A stretch of 64,000 nt of DNA from Ktedonosporobacter rubrisoli (lineage in GTDB: Bacteria; Chloroflexota; Ktedonobacteria; Ktedonobacterales; Ktedonobacteraceae). The stretch spans positions 10,974,001-11,038,000 of the forward strand of contig NZ_CP035758.1 in NCBI RefSeq assembly GCF_004208415.1, read 5' to 3'. Position numbers and translations under genes: made by a program. The number at the start of each line of letters is the position of its first letter. Position 1 is the stretch's first letter. The notes under the pieces are model-generated. The model was not told where the DNA came from. It made no database searches and saw only the letters and a program-made list of their open reading frames with translations. Shown here piece by piece: positions 25,068-34,408 of the stretch.

Positions 25068-25447
25068 GGTGGCTCTTCCTTACTAATCTATGATAATATC
25101 ATACACTTGATGTGTTGAATACGAAAATAGAGTGTTAGAAGCGGTAAATTGGCTAGTTTTGCTACTTCAATAGAATGCATCTTTTGGCGAGATCCGCTTT
25201 CAATGAAATTAAGGAGGGTTCCTTTGATCCCTTCCCTGGCAGGTTAGAGTTTGGACGAGGGTAAGAGAGCGTTCCCTCTGTTACGTGTTTATATAACGTG
25301 GAATGTAGAAGCCTGGTAACGGAACCAGGAGGGCGCGGGCTGCCTGGCTTGCCCTGTTATGGGTCTAGTATTTCATAGCTGCACATACTGCTGTATAGAA
25401 GCAATGATAAATAGCGATGTGCAGCTACAGAAAAGAAGCAGAAACTT
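25068..25447. other. 380-bp intergenic region downstream of pncB
   Basis: Contains two hairpins: TAGCTGCACAT / ATGTGCAGCTA (25376-25386, 25417-25427), just past pncB, and CCTGGT / ACCAGG near 25312-25329. No gene is seen. Confidence 0.5.
25376..25427 (-). terminator. terminator-like inverted repeat after pncB
   Basis: Perfect 11-bp arms TAGCTGCACAT and ATGTGCAGCTA with a 30-base loop, 21 bases beyond the pncB stop. No U-run. Confidence 0.45.
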
Positions 25448-26839
25448 CTAAATGGATTTTCCTACTAATTGAACAGCCTGTTTGCGTAAAGATTGTAGCC
25501 CTTCGCTAAAGTGCACAGGATATGGCTGCTCAACAGTAAGGGAGCGATATTGTTCTGGAAGCTGCTGCAGGTTTTGTTGCGCCAGCTCGCGAATTTCAGA
25601 AAGCGGCGGCAAACTGCCTGGAATCATCTCGCCGTTGCGCATAACCGGGCGTAGGAGACGCTGATAATTGTCAGGGCGCGCCTCGTGTGAAAGTTGAATG
25701 ATATCCTCTTCCCAGTGTGGATGGCGATAGATCTCTTTTTTGCCAGGCCAGGTGCTCTTGGCCCCTGCAAGCTTCATTTTCGGATATTCTGTGCCAGACT
25801 CATCAACGTACCAGACTTCTTTATAGACGGCTCCCAGCGCTCCACCCGCTATGCCATGTTCGACTGATCCAGCACCGGTTCCGAGCATGGTTCCTATGCC
25901 AAAGGAATCGATTTCGGCACCTGCCTCTAGCAACTCTAAAATCTTCCATTCGTCGAGATCGCCACTGGCAAGAATGCGGACGTTAGTGAGATCTGCTTTA
26001 TCAAGCTGCTCGCGTACATACTTGCTATCAGCAACCAGATCGCCGCTATCCAGGCGTACTGCAGCAAGCGTATGCCCCAGCGTTTCCTGCGTACGCAGAG
26101 CCACTTCAATGGCTGTATGGATTGCCTGACGTTGATCGTAAGTATCGAGCAATAAGGTGTAGCGATTATAGGCCTGAGCAACTGCCTCAAAGGCTTCTTC
26201 TTCGCTTGGGAACAGCTCGATTAAGGCGTGTGGCACTGTTCCTGTGGCTGGCAAGCGAAACTCGTAAGCTGCGTTAAGCAAGGATGTGCTGGCACAACCA
26301 CCAATGTAGGATGCCCTTGCAACTGTCATCGGCTCCTGCGCTCTTCTAAAGGCGAATTCTGCTACCCTGCGTCTCTTTCCATGCTCAGCGGCATAGACAA
26401 TGCGTGATGCTTTGGTGGCTATCAAGGTTGAGAGACCAATGGCTTGAAGCAAGCCAGCTTCTAAGAGAATTGCCTCACGAAATGGCGCGGTAACTCTCAT
26501 GATTGGCTCGTTTGGAAAGGCGATAGAGCCTTCGGGCAGTGCCAGTATCTCGCCTGTGAAACGCATCTCTGCCAGCTCATCAAGAAAGGCCGCATCGTAA
26601 TCGCGGATACGAGCAAGAAACTTTAGCTCTTCTGCGGTGTAGCGGAATGATTGGACAAATTCCAGCGCGGCCTCTAGTCCGGCTACGAGCAAATAGGCAC
26701 CTCCAAAGGGAGCGGTGCGTGTATAGAGATCAAAGGTGGTAAGACCGTTGCGGCCAGTTCGCCAAGAGACGTAGGCCGAATCTGGGTGGTACATGTCTGT
26801 CATCAATCCTGGATGTAAACTAGGGGCACGACGATGCAT
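25448..26839 (-). CDS. pncB: nicotinate phosphoribosyltransferase
   Basis: 463 residues. Converts nicotinate plus PRPP (with ATP hydrolysis) to nicotinate mononucleotide in NAD salvage. Family landmarks: MTDMYHPDSAYVSW at the start, SFRYTAEELKFL, RRVAEFAFRRAQ, the active-site segment ATGTVPHA, and VRLDSGDL for the phosphoribosyl site. The C-terminal fold is complete. A ribosome site AGAGGAG precedes the ATG. A palindrome at 26877-26891 in the promoter region may bind a regulator. Confidence 0.95.
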   Translation of the reverse strand: MHRRAPSLHPGLMTDMYHPDSAYVSWRTGRNGLTTFDLYTRTAPFGGAYLLVAGLEAALEFVQSFRYTAEELKFLARIRDYDAAFLDELAEMRFTGEILALPEGSIAFPNEPIMRVTAPFREAILLEAGLLQAIGLSTLIATKASRIVYAAEHGKRRRVAEFAFRRAQEPMTVARASYIGGCASTSLLNAAYEFRLPATGTVPHALIELFPSEEEAFEAVAQAYNRYTLLLDTYDQRQAIHTAIEVALRTQETLGHTLAAVRLDSGDLVADSKYVREQLDKADLTNVRILASGDLDEWKILELLEAGAEIDSFGIGTMLGTGAGSVEHGIAGGALGAVYKEVWYVDESGTEYPKMKLAGAKSTWPGKKEIYRHPHWEEDIIQLSHEARPDNYQRLLRPVMRNGEMIPGSLPPLSEIRELAQQNLQQLPEQYRSLTVEQPYPVHFSEGLQSLRKQAVQLVGKSI

Positions 26840-26876
26840 AATAACTCCTCTTTTCCGTTTCGCAGCAACGAGTTAG

Positions 26877-26891
26877 TGTACATTGTACAAT
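26877..26891. promoter_or_regulatory. palindromes in the pncB promoter region
   Basis: Two overlapping palindromes, TGTAC-ATT-GTACA (26877-26889) and ATTGTACAAT (26882-26891), 38-52 bases upstream of the pncB start. They could be an operator for NAD-responsive control, but the repressor is unknown. Confidence 0.35.
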
Positions 26892-27438
26892 ATATGCTTT
26901 GATCCTGCAACTCTTCCTGGGAATTTGCTGTCGGGTGCCTGGGTTAGAAAGACCAGAGGGAAGAGCACCTGGCAAGTTGGAGCGATGTTGAGCTATAAAG
27001 CGCGAGGAGGGAGTGACATATCATCTGTCTTGCGTCCGCGAGGGCAAAGAGCGGTATGAGACTAAAGATCCAAAAACTAGTCCACTTGTTCCCACTTTTA
27101 TTGTATCACCTTCTGTCTACTTGCACACTGCCTTTTTGGCCGATTTTTTTTGGCCTTCTTTCTCCTATACTCTTGTGGAAGCGACACACTCTGACAGAAA
27201 GTATTCCTTTGAGCAAAGAGATCACCTGTCTATGTACTCAAATCAGCACCTGCCTCATGAGGCGTGTGACAGAATCTCGTCGTGTACGGAAAAAGTTTTA
27301 CGTGCCGTCAGTCACTGCTTAATGGGGCTGTACCAGGCTAGTACAATACCTTCGGTAAATCGTTTTAGCCCGAACGATGTCATCAAATTATCTTCATCAA
27401 AATTATCTAATGAAGGAAGCGCCAAAGGAGGTAACTAT
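26892..27438. other. leader region upstream of the rph-like gene
   Basis: Upstream of the ATG at 27439 the same frame stays open for 142 codons, but this extension has no family likeness, and the true ribosome site is at 27425. A weak promoter candidate is TTAATG (27319-27324), 17-base spacer, TACAAT (27342-27347). I searched for the actinobacterial rifamycin-associated inverted repeat and did not see it. Confidence 0.5.
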
Positions 27439-30054
27439 ATGAGTTCCTATGTGCTTGGTTTTCGGGACATCGACAGAACAAAACTTATGGTTGTTGGTGG
27501 AAAAGGTGCGAACCTGGGAGAATTAGCCAGGATTGAAGGAATACGCGTACCTGATGGCTTTTGTATTACTACTGGAGCCTTTAAAAGGATCGTTGAGGAA
27601 ACATCGTCGATTAACGAATTACTTGGCCAGTTGTCGCTTCTCAAGGTGGAAGAGCGGGATAAAATTGCTGAACTTAGCGGCGAGCTTCGCAGGATCATCG
27701 AAGGAATAGCCATCCCTCAAGACATGAAAGAAGAGATCGCCGGCTTCCTCTCCAGGTTTGGTGAAAACAATGCCTATGCCGTACGATCCAGCGCGACTGC
27801 AGAGGATTTACCAGTGGCTTCCTTTGCGGGTCAGCAGGATACGTATTTGAACGTTATTGGAAAGGAAGCCATCCTTAAGCATATCAGCAAATGCTGGGCA
27901 TCGCTCTTTACCGAGAGAGCAGTAACGTACCGCCTGCAAAACGGCTTCGACCACCATAATGTCAGGCTGTCAGTGGTGGTGCAGAAGATGGTCTTCCCAC
28001 AGGCCGCAGGAATTGTATTTACTGCTGATCCCATCACATCTAATAGGAAAGTTTTATCCATTGATGCCAGCTTTGGCCTTGGTGAGGCTCTGGTTTCCGG
28101 CCTGGTGAATGCTGATGTCTATAAAGTGCGTAATGGCAAGATTAGCGATAAGAAGATATCTGCCAAGAACCTGGCTATTTACGCTTTAAGGGGTGGTGGT
28201 ACAAAAGAACAAAGGATTGAGCCCGAGCAGCAGAATAGGCAAGCGCTGACGGATGAGCAGATTTTACAGCTTGAGCGCATGGGCAGAAAGATCGAAGCAC
28301 ATTTCGGTTGCCCCCAGGACATCGAATGGTGTTTGGTTGATGATGCATTTTCTATAGTCCAGAGTCGGCCAATCACTACTTTATACCCCATTCCTGAAGC
28401 CAATGACCAAGAAAATCATGTCTATCTGTCTGTCGCTCATCAACAAATGATGACCGATCCTTTGAAGCCATTGGGATTGTCTTTATGGCAGTTAACAGCT
28501 GCCCGACCCATGTTCAAGGCCGGTGGAAGGTTGTTTGTTGACGTCACACAACAACTGGCTTCACCTGCCAGCAGACAAAACTTATTACATGGCATGGAAC
28601 AACATGATCCGCGCATAAAAGACGCAATTATGACTATCATAGAACGGGGAGATTTTATACAGTCCTTACAAGATGATAAGCAAGAACAGAGTCCCAGTAA
28701 AAGCAATAAAGGTGTTCTGCCTGCGGGCTCTCACCCGCAGATTGAGAACAATCCAACAATCGTGGCTGAATTGATAAAGAAGAACCAAACTTCTGTAGAA
28801 GAGTTAAAACGAAACATCCAGACGAAATCAGGGGCAGAGGTATTTGATTGTATCCTTGAAGATATTCCTCAGCTAAAAAAGATCCTATTCGACCCACAAA
28901 GTTCGGCTGTATTTATGGCTGCTATCAATGCCTCATTATGGATCAACGAAAAAATTGACGAGTGGTTAGGTGAAAAAAACGTAGCAGATACGCTTTCTCA
29001 ATCTGTACCAAACAATATCACTTCGGAAATGGGCCTGGCGCTACTGGATGTCGCAGATGTAATTCGCCCTTACCAAGAAGTAATCACTTACTTACAACAA
29101 GTAAAAGATGAGAACTTTTTAGGTGAATTGCTTAAGTTTGATGGTGGGCAGGAAACCCAGGACGCACTCTCAGCTTTTCTTAATAAATATGGCATGCGTT
29201 GTGCCGGAGAAATCGATATTACGAGGCCTCGTTGGAGCGAAAAACCAAGTGCACTTGTTCCTCTGATACTCAGTAACATCAAAAACTTTGAACCAGGTGA
29301 AAGCAAGCGGAGGTTTGAGCAAGGGCGGCAGGAAGCATTGCAAAAGGAGCAGGGGTTATTAGATCGCTTGGGGCACCTACCGGATGGTGAAGAAAAAGCT
29401 AAAGAGACAAAACGCATGATCAGCCTGCTCCGAAAATTCATCGGTTATCGTGAATATCCAAAATACGGCATGATTAATCGCTACTTCGTGTATAAGCAGG
29501 CTTTCTTGAAAGAAGTCGAACAACTCGTACAAGCCAACGTTCTTCATGAAAAAGAAGATAGCTACTATCTCACGTTTCAAGAACTTCGCGAAGTTGTACG
29601 CACAAAGAAAGTTGATTACCAACTCATCAACAAGCGCAAAGATGAGTACAAATTATATGAAAAGCTCACTCCTCCACAGGTCATTACCTCTGATGGTGAA
29701 ATCATTGCAGGTGCCTACAAACGGGAAAATCTTCCAGTCAAAGCAATCGTTGGTCTAGCTGTTTCTTCTGGCGTTATAGAGGGACGAGCACGTGTCATCC
29801 TGAACATGGAAGATGCGGCTATAGAAGATGGAGATATATTAGTCACCACCTTTACTGACCCTAGCTGGACACCATTGTTTGTAGCCGTCAAAGGCCTGGT
29901 TACCGAGGTTGGTGGACTCATGACCCATGGAGCGGTTATCGCACGTGAATATGGCTTGCCAGCCGTTGTCGGTGTGGAAAATGCTACCGAACTGATAAGA
30001 GATGGGCAGCGAATTCGCGTGAATGGAACAGAAGGCTATATTGAGATCTTATAA
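27439..30054 (+). CDS. rph: rifampin phosphotransferase-type PEP-synthase-like enzyme
   Basis: 871 residues from the ATG that follows AAAGGAGG (27424-27431). Rifampin phosphotransferases use ATP to phosphorylate the ansa-bridge hydroxyl of rifamycins. Domains: ATP-grasp (about 1-315, AVRSSATAEDLP, QDIEWC, QSRPITTLYPIPE), a central helical drug-binding region (about 330-770) opening with the family-specific run VAHQQMMTDPLKPLGLS and AGGRLFVDVTQ, and the swivelling His domain with catalytic H830 in THGAVIAREYGLP. This central region distinguishes it from housekeeping PpsA. A-rich codons differ somewhat from neighbours, so transfer is possible. Confidence 0.85.
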   Translation: MSSYVLGFRDIDRTKLMVVGGKGANLGELARIEGIRVPDGFCITTGAFKRIVEETSSINELLGQLSLLKVEERDKIAELSGELRRIIEGIAIPQDMKEEIAGFLSRFGENNAYAVRSSATAEDLPVASFAGQQDTYLNVIGKEAILKHISKCWASLFTERAVTYRLQNGFDHHNVRLSVVVQKMVFPQAAGIVFTADPITSNRKVLSIDASFGLGEALVSGLVNADVYKVRNGKISDKKISAKNLAIYALRGGGTKEQRIEPEQQNRQALTDEQILQLERMGRKIEAHFGCPQDIEWCLVDDAFSIVQSRPITTLYPIPEANDQENHVYLSVAHQQMMTDPLKPLGLSLWQLTAARPMFKAGGRLFVDVTQQLASPASRQNLLHGMEQHDPRIKDAIMTIIERGDFIQSLQDDKQEQSPSKSNKGVLPAGSHPQIENNPTIVAELIKKNQTSVEELKRNIQTKSGAEVFDCILEDIPQLKKILFDPQSSAVFMAAINASLWINEKIDEWLGEKNVADTLSQSVPNNITSEMGLALLDVADVIRPYQEVITYLQQVKDENFLGELLKFDGGQETQDALSAFLNKYGMRCAGEIDITRPRWSEKPSALVPLILSNIKNFEPGESKRRFEQGRQEALQKEQGLLDRLGHLPDGEEKAKETKRMISLLRKFIGYREYPKYGMINRYFVYKQAFLKEVEQLVQANVLHEKEDSYYLTFQELREVVRTKKVDYQLINKRKDEYKLYEKLTPPQVITSDGEIIAGAYKRENLPVKAIVGLAVSSGVIEGRARVILNMEDAAIEDGDILVTTFTDPSWTPLFVAVKGLVTEVGGLMTHGAVIAREYGLPAVVGVENATELIRDGQRIRVNGTEGYIEIL

Positions 30055-30427
30055 GGGAAGATGTTGTTTTCCTCTTGCCCAGACAGAATGCCGGGGCTAA
30101 CCACTTCTCCGAGGAAACAGGGAAGGTTAAGGGCAATACACTGCGATCGAGTGAATTGTCCTTAACCTGGGGCTGGAACCTGGCCCGGTCCTTTTCTTCA
30201 GCACCACCATGGCAGCGGAACAAGCAGAATTGGAAAGCTCTATCGAGATGTTCAGGCGGGCTTACCAGAAACCATAAATTAAGGTAAAATTGTAGTAGAA
30301 GTAATTGAGGTTTATAAAATGGGGAAGGAGGGATACACACAATTGAAATCTTTGTCTTGAAACTTTTTGCGCTTCTCGTAGTTGAAACAGTGTGGGATAG
30401 GCGAGAAGCTCTATAAAGGAGGGATTT
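30055..30427. other. 373-bp intergenic region
   Basis: Minus-strand open frames here have no recognisable likeness. No terminator with a clear stem was found after the rph-like gene. I see no gene. Confidence 0.4.
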
Positions 30428-31495
30428 ATGTCTGGACAACACCGCTGGACTGCGCTTGGTCTAACCGGTACAGGCATACTTGGGCTGACGGTGACAAGTG
30501 GATTAGCAATGTTAGCCCATCGCTTCGTTGACGAGTTCTCTCGGCCTCATACATTGTTGGATGAGACCGAAATTACCTGGGCAGTGCCGCAATTTATGCC
30601 CGAACCACCCCTTGTATATCAACGCTCTCTTCTCTTTAAAACTTCTGATGGGACAATGCTACGTGGCGATTTCTGGGCGCAACCACGAGTCGCGCCAACT
30701 ATTGTACTCTGCCATGGGTATCGAATATCCCGCTCACACCTGCGTCCTGTAGCGGCCTTAGAGTATTCGCGCGGCTATAATATATTGCTCTTTGATTTGC
30801 GCGGGCATGGCGATAGCGATAGCGTAATGACGAGCGGTGGCAATGTTGAGGTACATGATCTTGAAGCTGCTATAGTAGTGGCCAGAAGCCAGCCTGAGAC
30901 CTTGGCTGGCAAAATCATTATTCATGGTTTCTCTATGGGGGCTGCGATTGCCCTGCTGACTCCACCTCAACCCGAACATGTCGCAGCTATAATAGCTGAT
31001 AGCCCTTTTGCTCGCTCTGATGAGGTGTTGCGTCGCCTTGTACATTTTATCATGGTGCGTGAAAGTAGCGGATGGATACCAGCTTTGCACTGGCTCCGTT
31101 GCTTTTTCCCGGCTCTTATATGGACTACTTTTGTGATGTGCGTCATCGATTTCCGCTTGCGCTTCGGCTATAACTTCGTTGCTCGTCCCGATTCTAGCTT
31201 TAAGCGCTGGAATACATATGCAAAAACCGCATTACAACAGCGTGCAATCCCCATTTTATTGATCCATTCGGCTGGTGATCCTCTAATTCCAATTGAACAT
31301 GCTTTACAGATAGCTGCGGAGGCCAGAGTATATGGCGTTCCTCTGGAAACATACTTTGTGGCTGCTTCTTCCCATTGTGGCGCTTATGGCTATGATCCTT
31401 ATCAATATAGCAAGGTTTTGCAGCGCTTCCTCGCTCGTTACTTAGGAGACGATCTGCCTGTGCAACATCGAAAAATAGATGCAATTAACCAATAA
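30428..31495 (+). CDS. membrane-anchored alpha/beta hydrolase
   Basis: 355 residues. One N-terminal hydrophobic segment (about 11-31). Alpha/beta-hydrolase elements: oxyanion-region H96-G97 (LCHGYR), LLFDLRGHGDS, nucleophile S169 in GFSMGA, catalytic Asp in HSAGDPLIP, and His in SSHCGAYGY. Substrate not predictable; family members cleave esters or act as peptidases. An AAAGGAGGG site precedes the ATG. No operon partner. Confidence 0.8.
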   Translation: MSGQHRWTALGLTGTGILGLTVTSGLAMLAHRFVDEFSRPHTLLDETEITWAVPQFMPEPPLVYQRSLLFKTSDGTMLRGDFWAQPRVAPTIVLCHGYRISRSHLRPVAALEYSRGYNILLFDLRGHGDSDSVMTSGGNVEVHDLEAAIVVARSQPETLAGKIIIHGFSMGAAIALLTPPQPEHVAAIIADSPFARSDEVLRRLVHFIMVRESSGWIPALHWLRCFFPALIWTTFVMCVIDFRLRFGYNFVARPDSSFKRWNTYAKTALQQRAIPILLIHSAGDPLIPIEHALQIAAEARVYGVPLETYFVAASSHCGAYGYDPYQYSKVLQRFLARYLGDDLPVQHRKIDAINQ

Positions 31496-31624
31496 AGCAC
31501 TTGCATCCGGCCATTCTTCTGTGCATAATTGCTAAAGGAGAGCTATTATTCCGAACTGCACCATCTGCGCTTTCGGCTATAAGGATTTAGCATAAGGCAA
31601 CGGTTATCACTAAGGAGCGGACCC

Positions 31625-32623
31625 ATGTTATCATCTGACGACATTTCCCAAACTATGCAGGATCTTGTAGCGCAAGAGACAGGGGCCCTGGAGCAGCCGG
31701 CTACAGAGCCCCTTGAGAGCTTTCCCCGTCAAAATAGCCGCCAGGGTGCATTGAGTGAACGCCGTCATAGTCTTCGGCAACAGAGACAAACTGAGGAGTT
31801 GCCGAAGATAACTTCCACTGCGCCAACTGCAGGTACGCGAGCTGCCTGGAAACAGGTACTGCATCTCCGCGAGGCAAATAGGCGCCTCCGTGATGAGTTG
31901 GAGACGCGAAAAGTTGAATTTGAGAAGGAACTTTTAGCTATTCATAAGGGGCATCAGCAAGAGATTGAGTATTATCAGCAACATCTCCAGGAAGCGATGA
32001 ATGAAAGCAATCGCTTGCGTGAGGTCCACCTTGAGTTGGAGTTGCGTTATCAAGAGTTGTATCACTCCTTTGAGGATGCGGTCTCTATGGAGACTCAGAA
32101 GAGGCTAGCCCAGGCTACGCAAACGCCTGGAACAAACGCTGGTGAGACTCCTGCGCTTGAGCAGGAGGCGTCCCAGAATTCAGGATATCAGGCTAAAGAG
32201 GAAGAGAATAAGCATCTTGTTGAGGCCATGTATTTGAAGCGTGAGGTTCAGCGCATGGCCGAATTATTAGAGAGCGAACAGCAGCAGATCGAGGAAGAGC
32301 GCCAGCACTGGCTGGCGATGCAGGCAACAGTACGCGAGCAGGCAAAGTTGCGCTATAAGACATTACATACGCGTTTAGGGGCTCGCTGGCGGGCCAGGGC
32401 CGCCTTTATCGCTATTGGTGTTCTGGCTCTGTTAGTCGTCCTTCAACTACTGTTTCTAGATCTGCTGCGGATTCCCTGGGCTGGTTCTATCGCCATAGCA
32501 CTGCTGGCTCCTATTGTGGTCTGCATTGTTATGGCTCTTATCCTGGTCAGTCCTTTTTCGACGCTAATGCAAAAATACTATGCAATCATGCCGCATAAAA
32601 AGAGAGTAAAACAGAGCGCGTAA
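31625..32623 (+). CDS. coiled-coil protein with C-terminal membrane hairpin
   Basis: 332 residues, no recognised family. Residues about 75-235 are Glu/Gln/Arg/Leu-rich heptad sequence (LREANRRLRDELETRKVEFE), predicted coiled coil. Two hydrophobic helices follow (AAFIAIGVLALLVVLQLLFL and IAIALLAPIVVCIVMALILV), then a basic tail. The likely topology is a cytoplasmic coiled coil anchored in the membrane, as in structural or division-associated scaffolds. AAGGAG lies at a good distance upstream. Confidence 0.6.
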   Translation: MLSSDDISQTMQDLVAQETGALEQPATEPLESFPRQNSRQGALSERRHSLRQQRQTEELPKITSTAPTAGTRAAWKQVLHLREANRRLRDELETRKVEFEKELLAIHKGHQQEIEYYQQHLQEAMNESNRLREVHLELELRYQELYHSFEDAVSMETQKRLAQATQTPGTNAGETPALEQEASQNSGYQAKEEENKHLVEAMYLKREVQRMAELLESEQQQIEEERQHWLAMQATVREQAKLRYKTLHTRLGARWRARAAFIAIGVLALLVVLQLLFLDLLRIPWAGSIAIALLAPIVVCIVMALILVSPFSTLMQKYYAIMPHKKRVKQSA

Positions 32624-32885
32624 ATAATGTACCCGTCTAATAGTTGAGCATATTCGTAGAGAGCCCCGGCGCAATGAGAGCCCCGAGGCTTTCTACTTAT
32701 GAGCTGGAGCTATCTATTGCCCGATGGAAGGGAACGATCTGGTAGGGCGCTGAGAAATGCAGCCTCTTTGACGCTCTGGGCGGATGCGCGGGTAGAGAAG
32801 GTTGCGGGAAAGTGCTTCAGGTCGCCAAGAAAGCAGCCGTATCCCGTGTAAAGATGAGATGGTGGAGAGCCCTGATGCTATTAAA

Positions 32886-33158
32886 TTACTGGTTGGTGGG
32901 CTGAAGAAAAATCTGATCAACATAACACCAGAGCCAATCCTCGCCAGGCTCAAACGATTGGATAACTGGATGGTTCGTTGCATGAAAATGTTTAGTCGCG
33001 TGCTTGTTTTTCGAGGAGTCGCAACAGCCGACATGTCCACAGGTGCGACAAATACGCAGATGAACCCAACTGTCACCAGTTTGCTGGCACTCTTCACAAC
33101 CTGTAGAGCTTGGCGTGACGCTTTGAATGTGATCAAGATGTGTACATGGTGTAGCCAT
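32886..33158 (-). CDS. UBP-type zinc finger protein
   Basis: 90 residues, almost entirely a ZnF-UBP domain. Candidate ligands and family residues: C5, H7, C21/C24, C37/C40, C45, H53, H57 and H63, within CEECQQTGDSWVHLR, CRTCGHVGCCDSS and FHATNHPVIQSFEPG. In eukaryotes this fold binds the free C-terminal Gly-Gly of ubiquitin. Stand-alone copies are known in Actinobacteria and Chloroflexota with no assigned role. The start is in agreement with the conserved first Cys at residue 5. No ubiquitin-like or deubiquitinase gene is nearby. Confidence 0.9.
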   Translation of the reverse strand: MATPCTHLDHIQSVTPSSTGCEECQQTGDSWVHLRICRTCGHVGCCDSSKNKHATKHFHATNHPVIQSFEPGEDWLWCYVDQIFLQPTNQ

Positions 33159-33267
33159 CTAAGCTATTCCTTTCTCATGACTTGCCGATTGGTTTAGTCC
33201 CTTAACAGGGACGTCTCCAAAACAGAATACAGGTAACTGGTAATATAATAAACCATTCGGGGCGGTG

Positions 33268-33306
33268 TTCTCCATTGGCCGACCGGATAGAGTGACCAAT
33301 GGAGAA
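33268..33306 (-). terminator. terminator of the ring-cleaving dioxygenase gene
   Basis: Perfect 11-bp arms TTCTCCATTGG (33268-33278) and CCAATGGAGAA (33296-33306), 11 bases past the stop. Confidence 0.6.
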
Positions 33307-33317
33307 TCTGGCTGAAT

Positions 33318-34307
33318 TTAGCGCGTTACGTTTTCCTTAGAGGTGACGAGCGGCTGAAGATTGGCTTCAATCTCTTGACGATGCGCTTCAAGGAAGGGCG
33401 GCAAAGCAAGATTCTCGCCGAGATGCTCTAGATCTTCGTCGGTGGTAAAGCCTGGCCCATCAGTAGCAATCTCAAAGAGCACTCCACCTGGCTCGCGGAA
33501 GTAGATCGAGCGAAAGTAGTAGCGATTAATAATTGGGGTAGCCATCAGGCCGGCGCTAGTCAAGCGCTCTCTCCAGGCTTTGTGCTCTTCTTCGTTGGGA
33601 GTGCGGAAGGCGACGTGATGAACTCCGCCTGCGCCGACCATACGATGATAGGGAAGATCTGGCCTGGCTATAAGCCGTATCTCGGCTCCAGGGCCGCCGG
33701 GCCCTACTTCGAAGAGCGCAGCTTGATGTCCGCTGTCTGTGTAATCGAGAACTTTTCTAAAGCCAAGCACTTCTGTGAGCACGGCAGCCGTAGGTTCAAG
33801 GCGCTTAACTGTAAGTGTAACGCCCTCCAGGCCGCGAATCGCCCATTGGGTTGCTACCGGACTCTTTGGCCAGGGTGTGCCCGGAGTGACGCCGGAGACG
33901 TTGGCAGGCTGGCTATCATCGATGAGCTCTAGCTTTTGCCCTTCTGGATCGCTAAATGGCAATACCGCTCGGCCACCTCTCTCTACGATCTCTCCATGTG
34001 TGACGCCCAGGGTATCAAAGCGCTGTTGCCACCAGTTGAGTGCCTCTTTTCCCGGTACGCGGAGAGCTGTGGCCGAGATCATACCGGCTCCCGGGACGTG
34101 CTGACCGATAGCGGACCAGTCAAAGAAGGTGAGTTCTGTACCGGCATGCCCTTGCTCGTCTCCATAGAAAAGATGGTAAGCCGAGACATCATCCTGGTTG
34201 ACTGTCTTTTTTACAAGCCGTAAGCCGAGTACCTTGGTGTAAAAAGCCACGTTAAGTGGAGCGTTGCTGGTTACGGCGGTTACGTGATGCAGACCTTCTA
34301 AGTTCAT
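33318..34307 (-). CDS. ring-cleaving dioxygenase, MhqO-like
   Basis: 329 residues, two vicinal-oxygen-chelate (glyoxalase) modules (about 4-130 and 150-290). Metal-binding candidates: His in LHHVTA (residues 7-8), His in GGVHHVAF, and Glu in LFEIATDGPG. The family (MhqO, MhqA, YkcA) opens aromatic rings of hydroquinones in quinone detoxification. It is third gene of a MarR, carboxylesterase, dioxygenase series on the same strand, the gene set of the Bacillus mhq regulon. Confidence 0.9.
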   Translation of the reverse strand: MNLEGLHHVTAVTSNAPLNVAFYTKVLGLRLVKKTVNQDDVSAYHLFYGDEQGHAGTELTFFDWSAIGQHVPGAGMISATALRVPGKEALNWWQQRFDTLGVTHGEIVERGGRAVLPFSDPEGQKLELIDDSQPANVSGVTPGTPWPKSPVATQWAIRGLEGVTLTVKRLEPTAAVLTEVLGFRKVLDYTDSGHQAALFEVGPGGPGAEIRLIARPDLPYHRMVGAGGVHHVAFRTPNEEEHKAWRERLTSAGLMATPIINRYYFRSIYFREPGGVLFEIATDGPGFTTDEDLEHLGENLALPPFLEAHRQEIEANLQPLVTSKENVTR

Positions 34308-34408
34308 GCTGTTTTCCTCTTCTGGCTTTAAGCCTTATATCTCTATAGCAATGGTGAATACGATTCTGAGCTTGCCAGATAGTGGTAAGCTTGTTCTTCA
34401 TTGTTACT

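Noticed and set aside
29984..30442. 152-codon minus-strand frame over the end of the rph-like gene
   Set aside because: Overlaps a well-supported gene, has no family likeness, and lacks a ribosome site.
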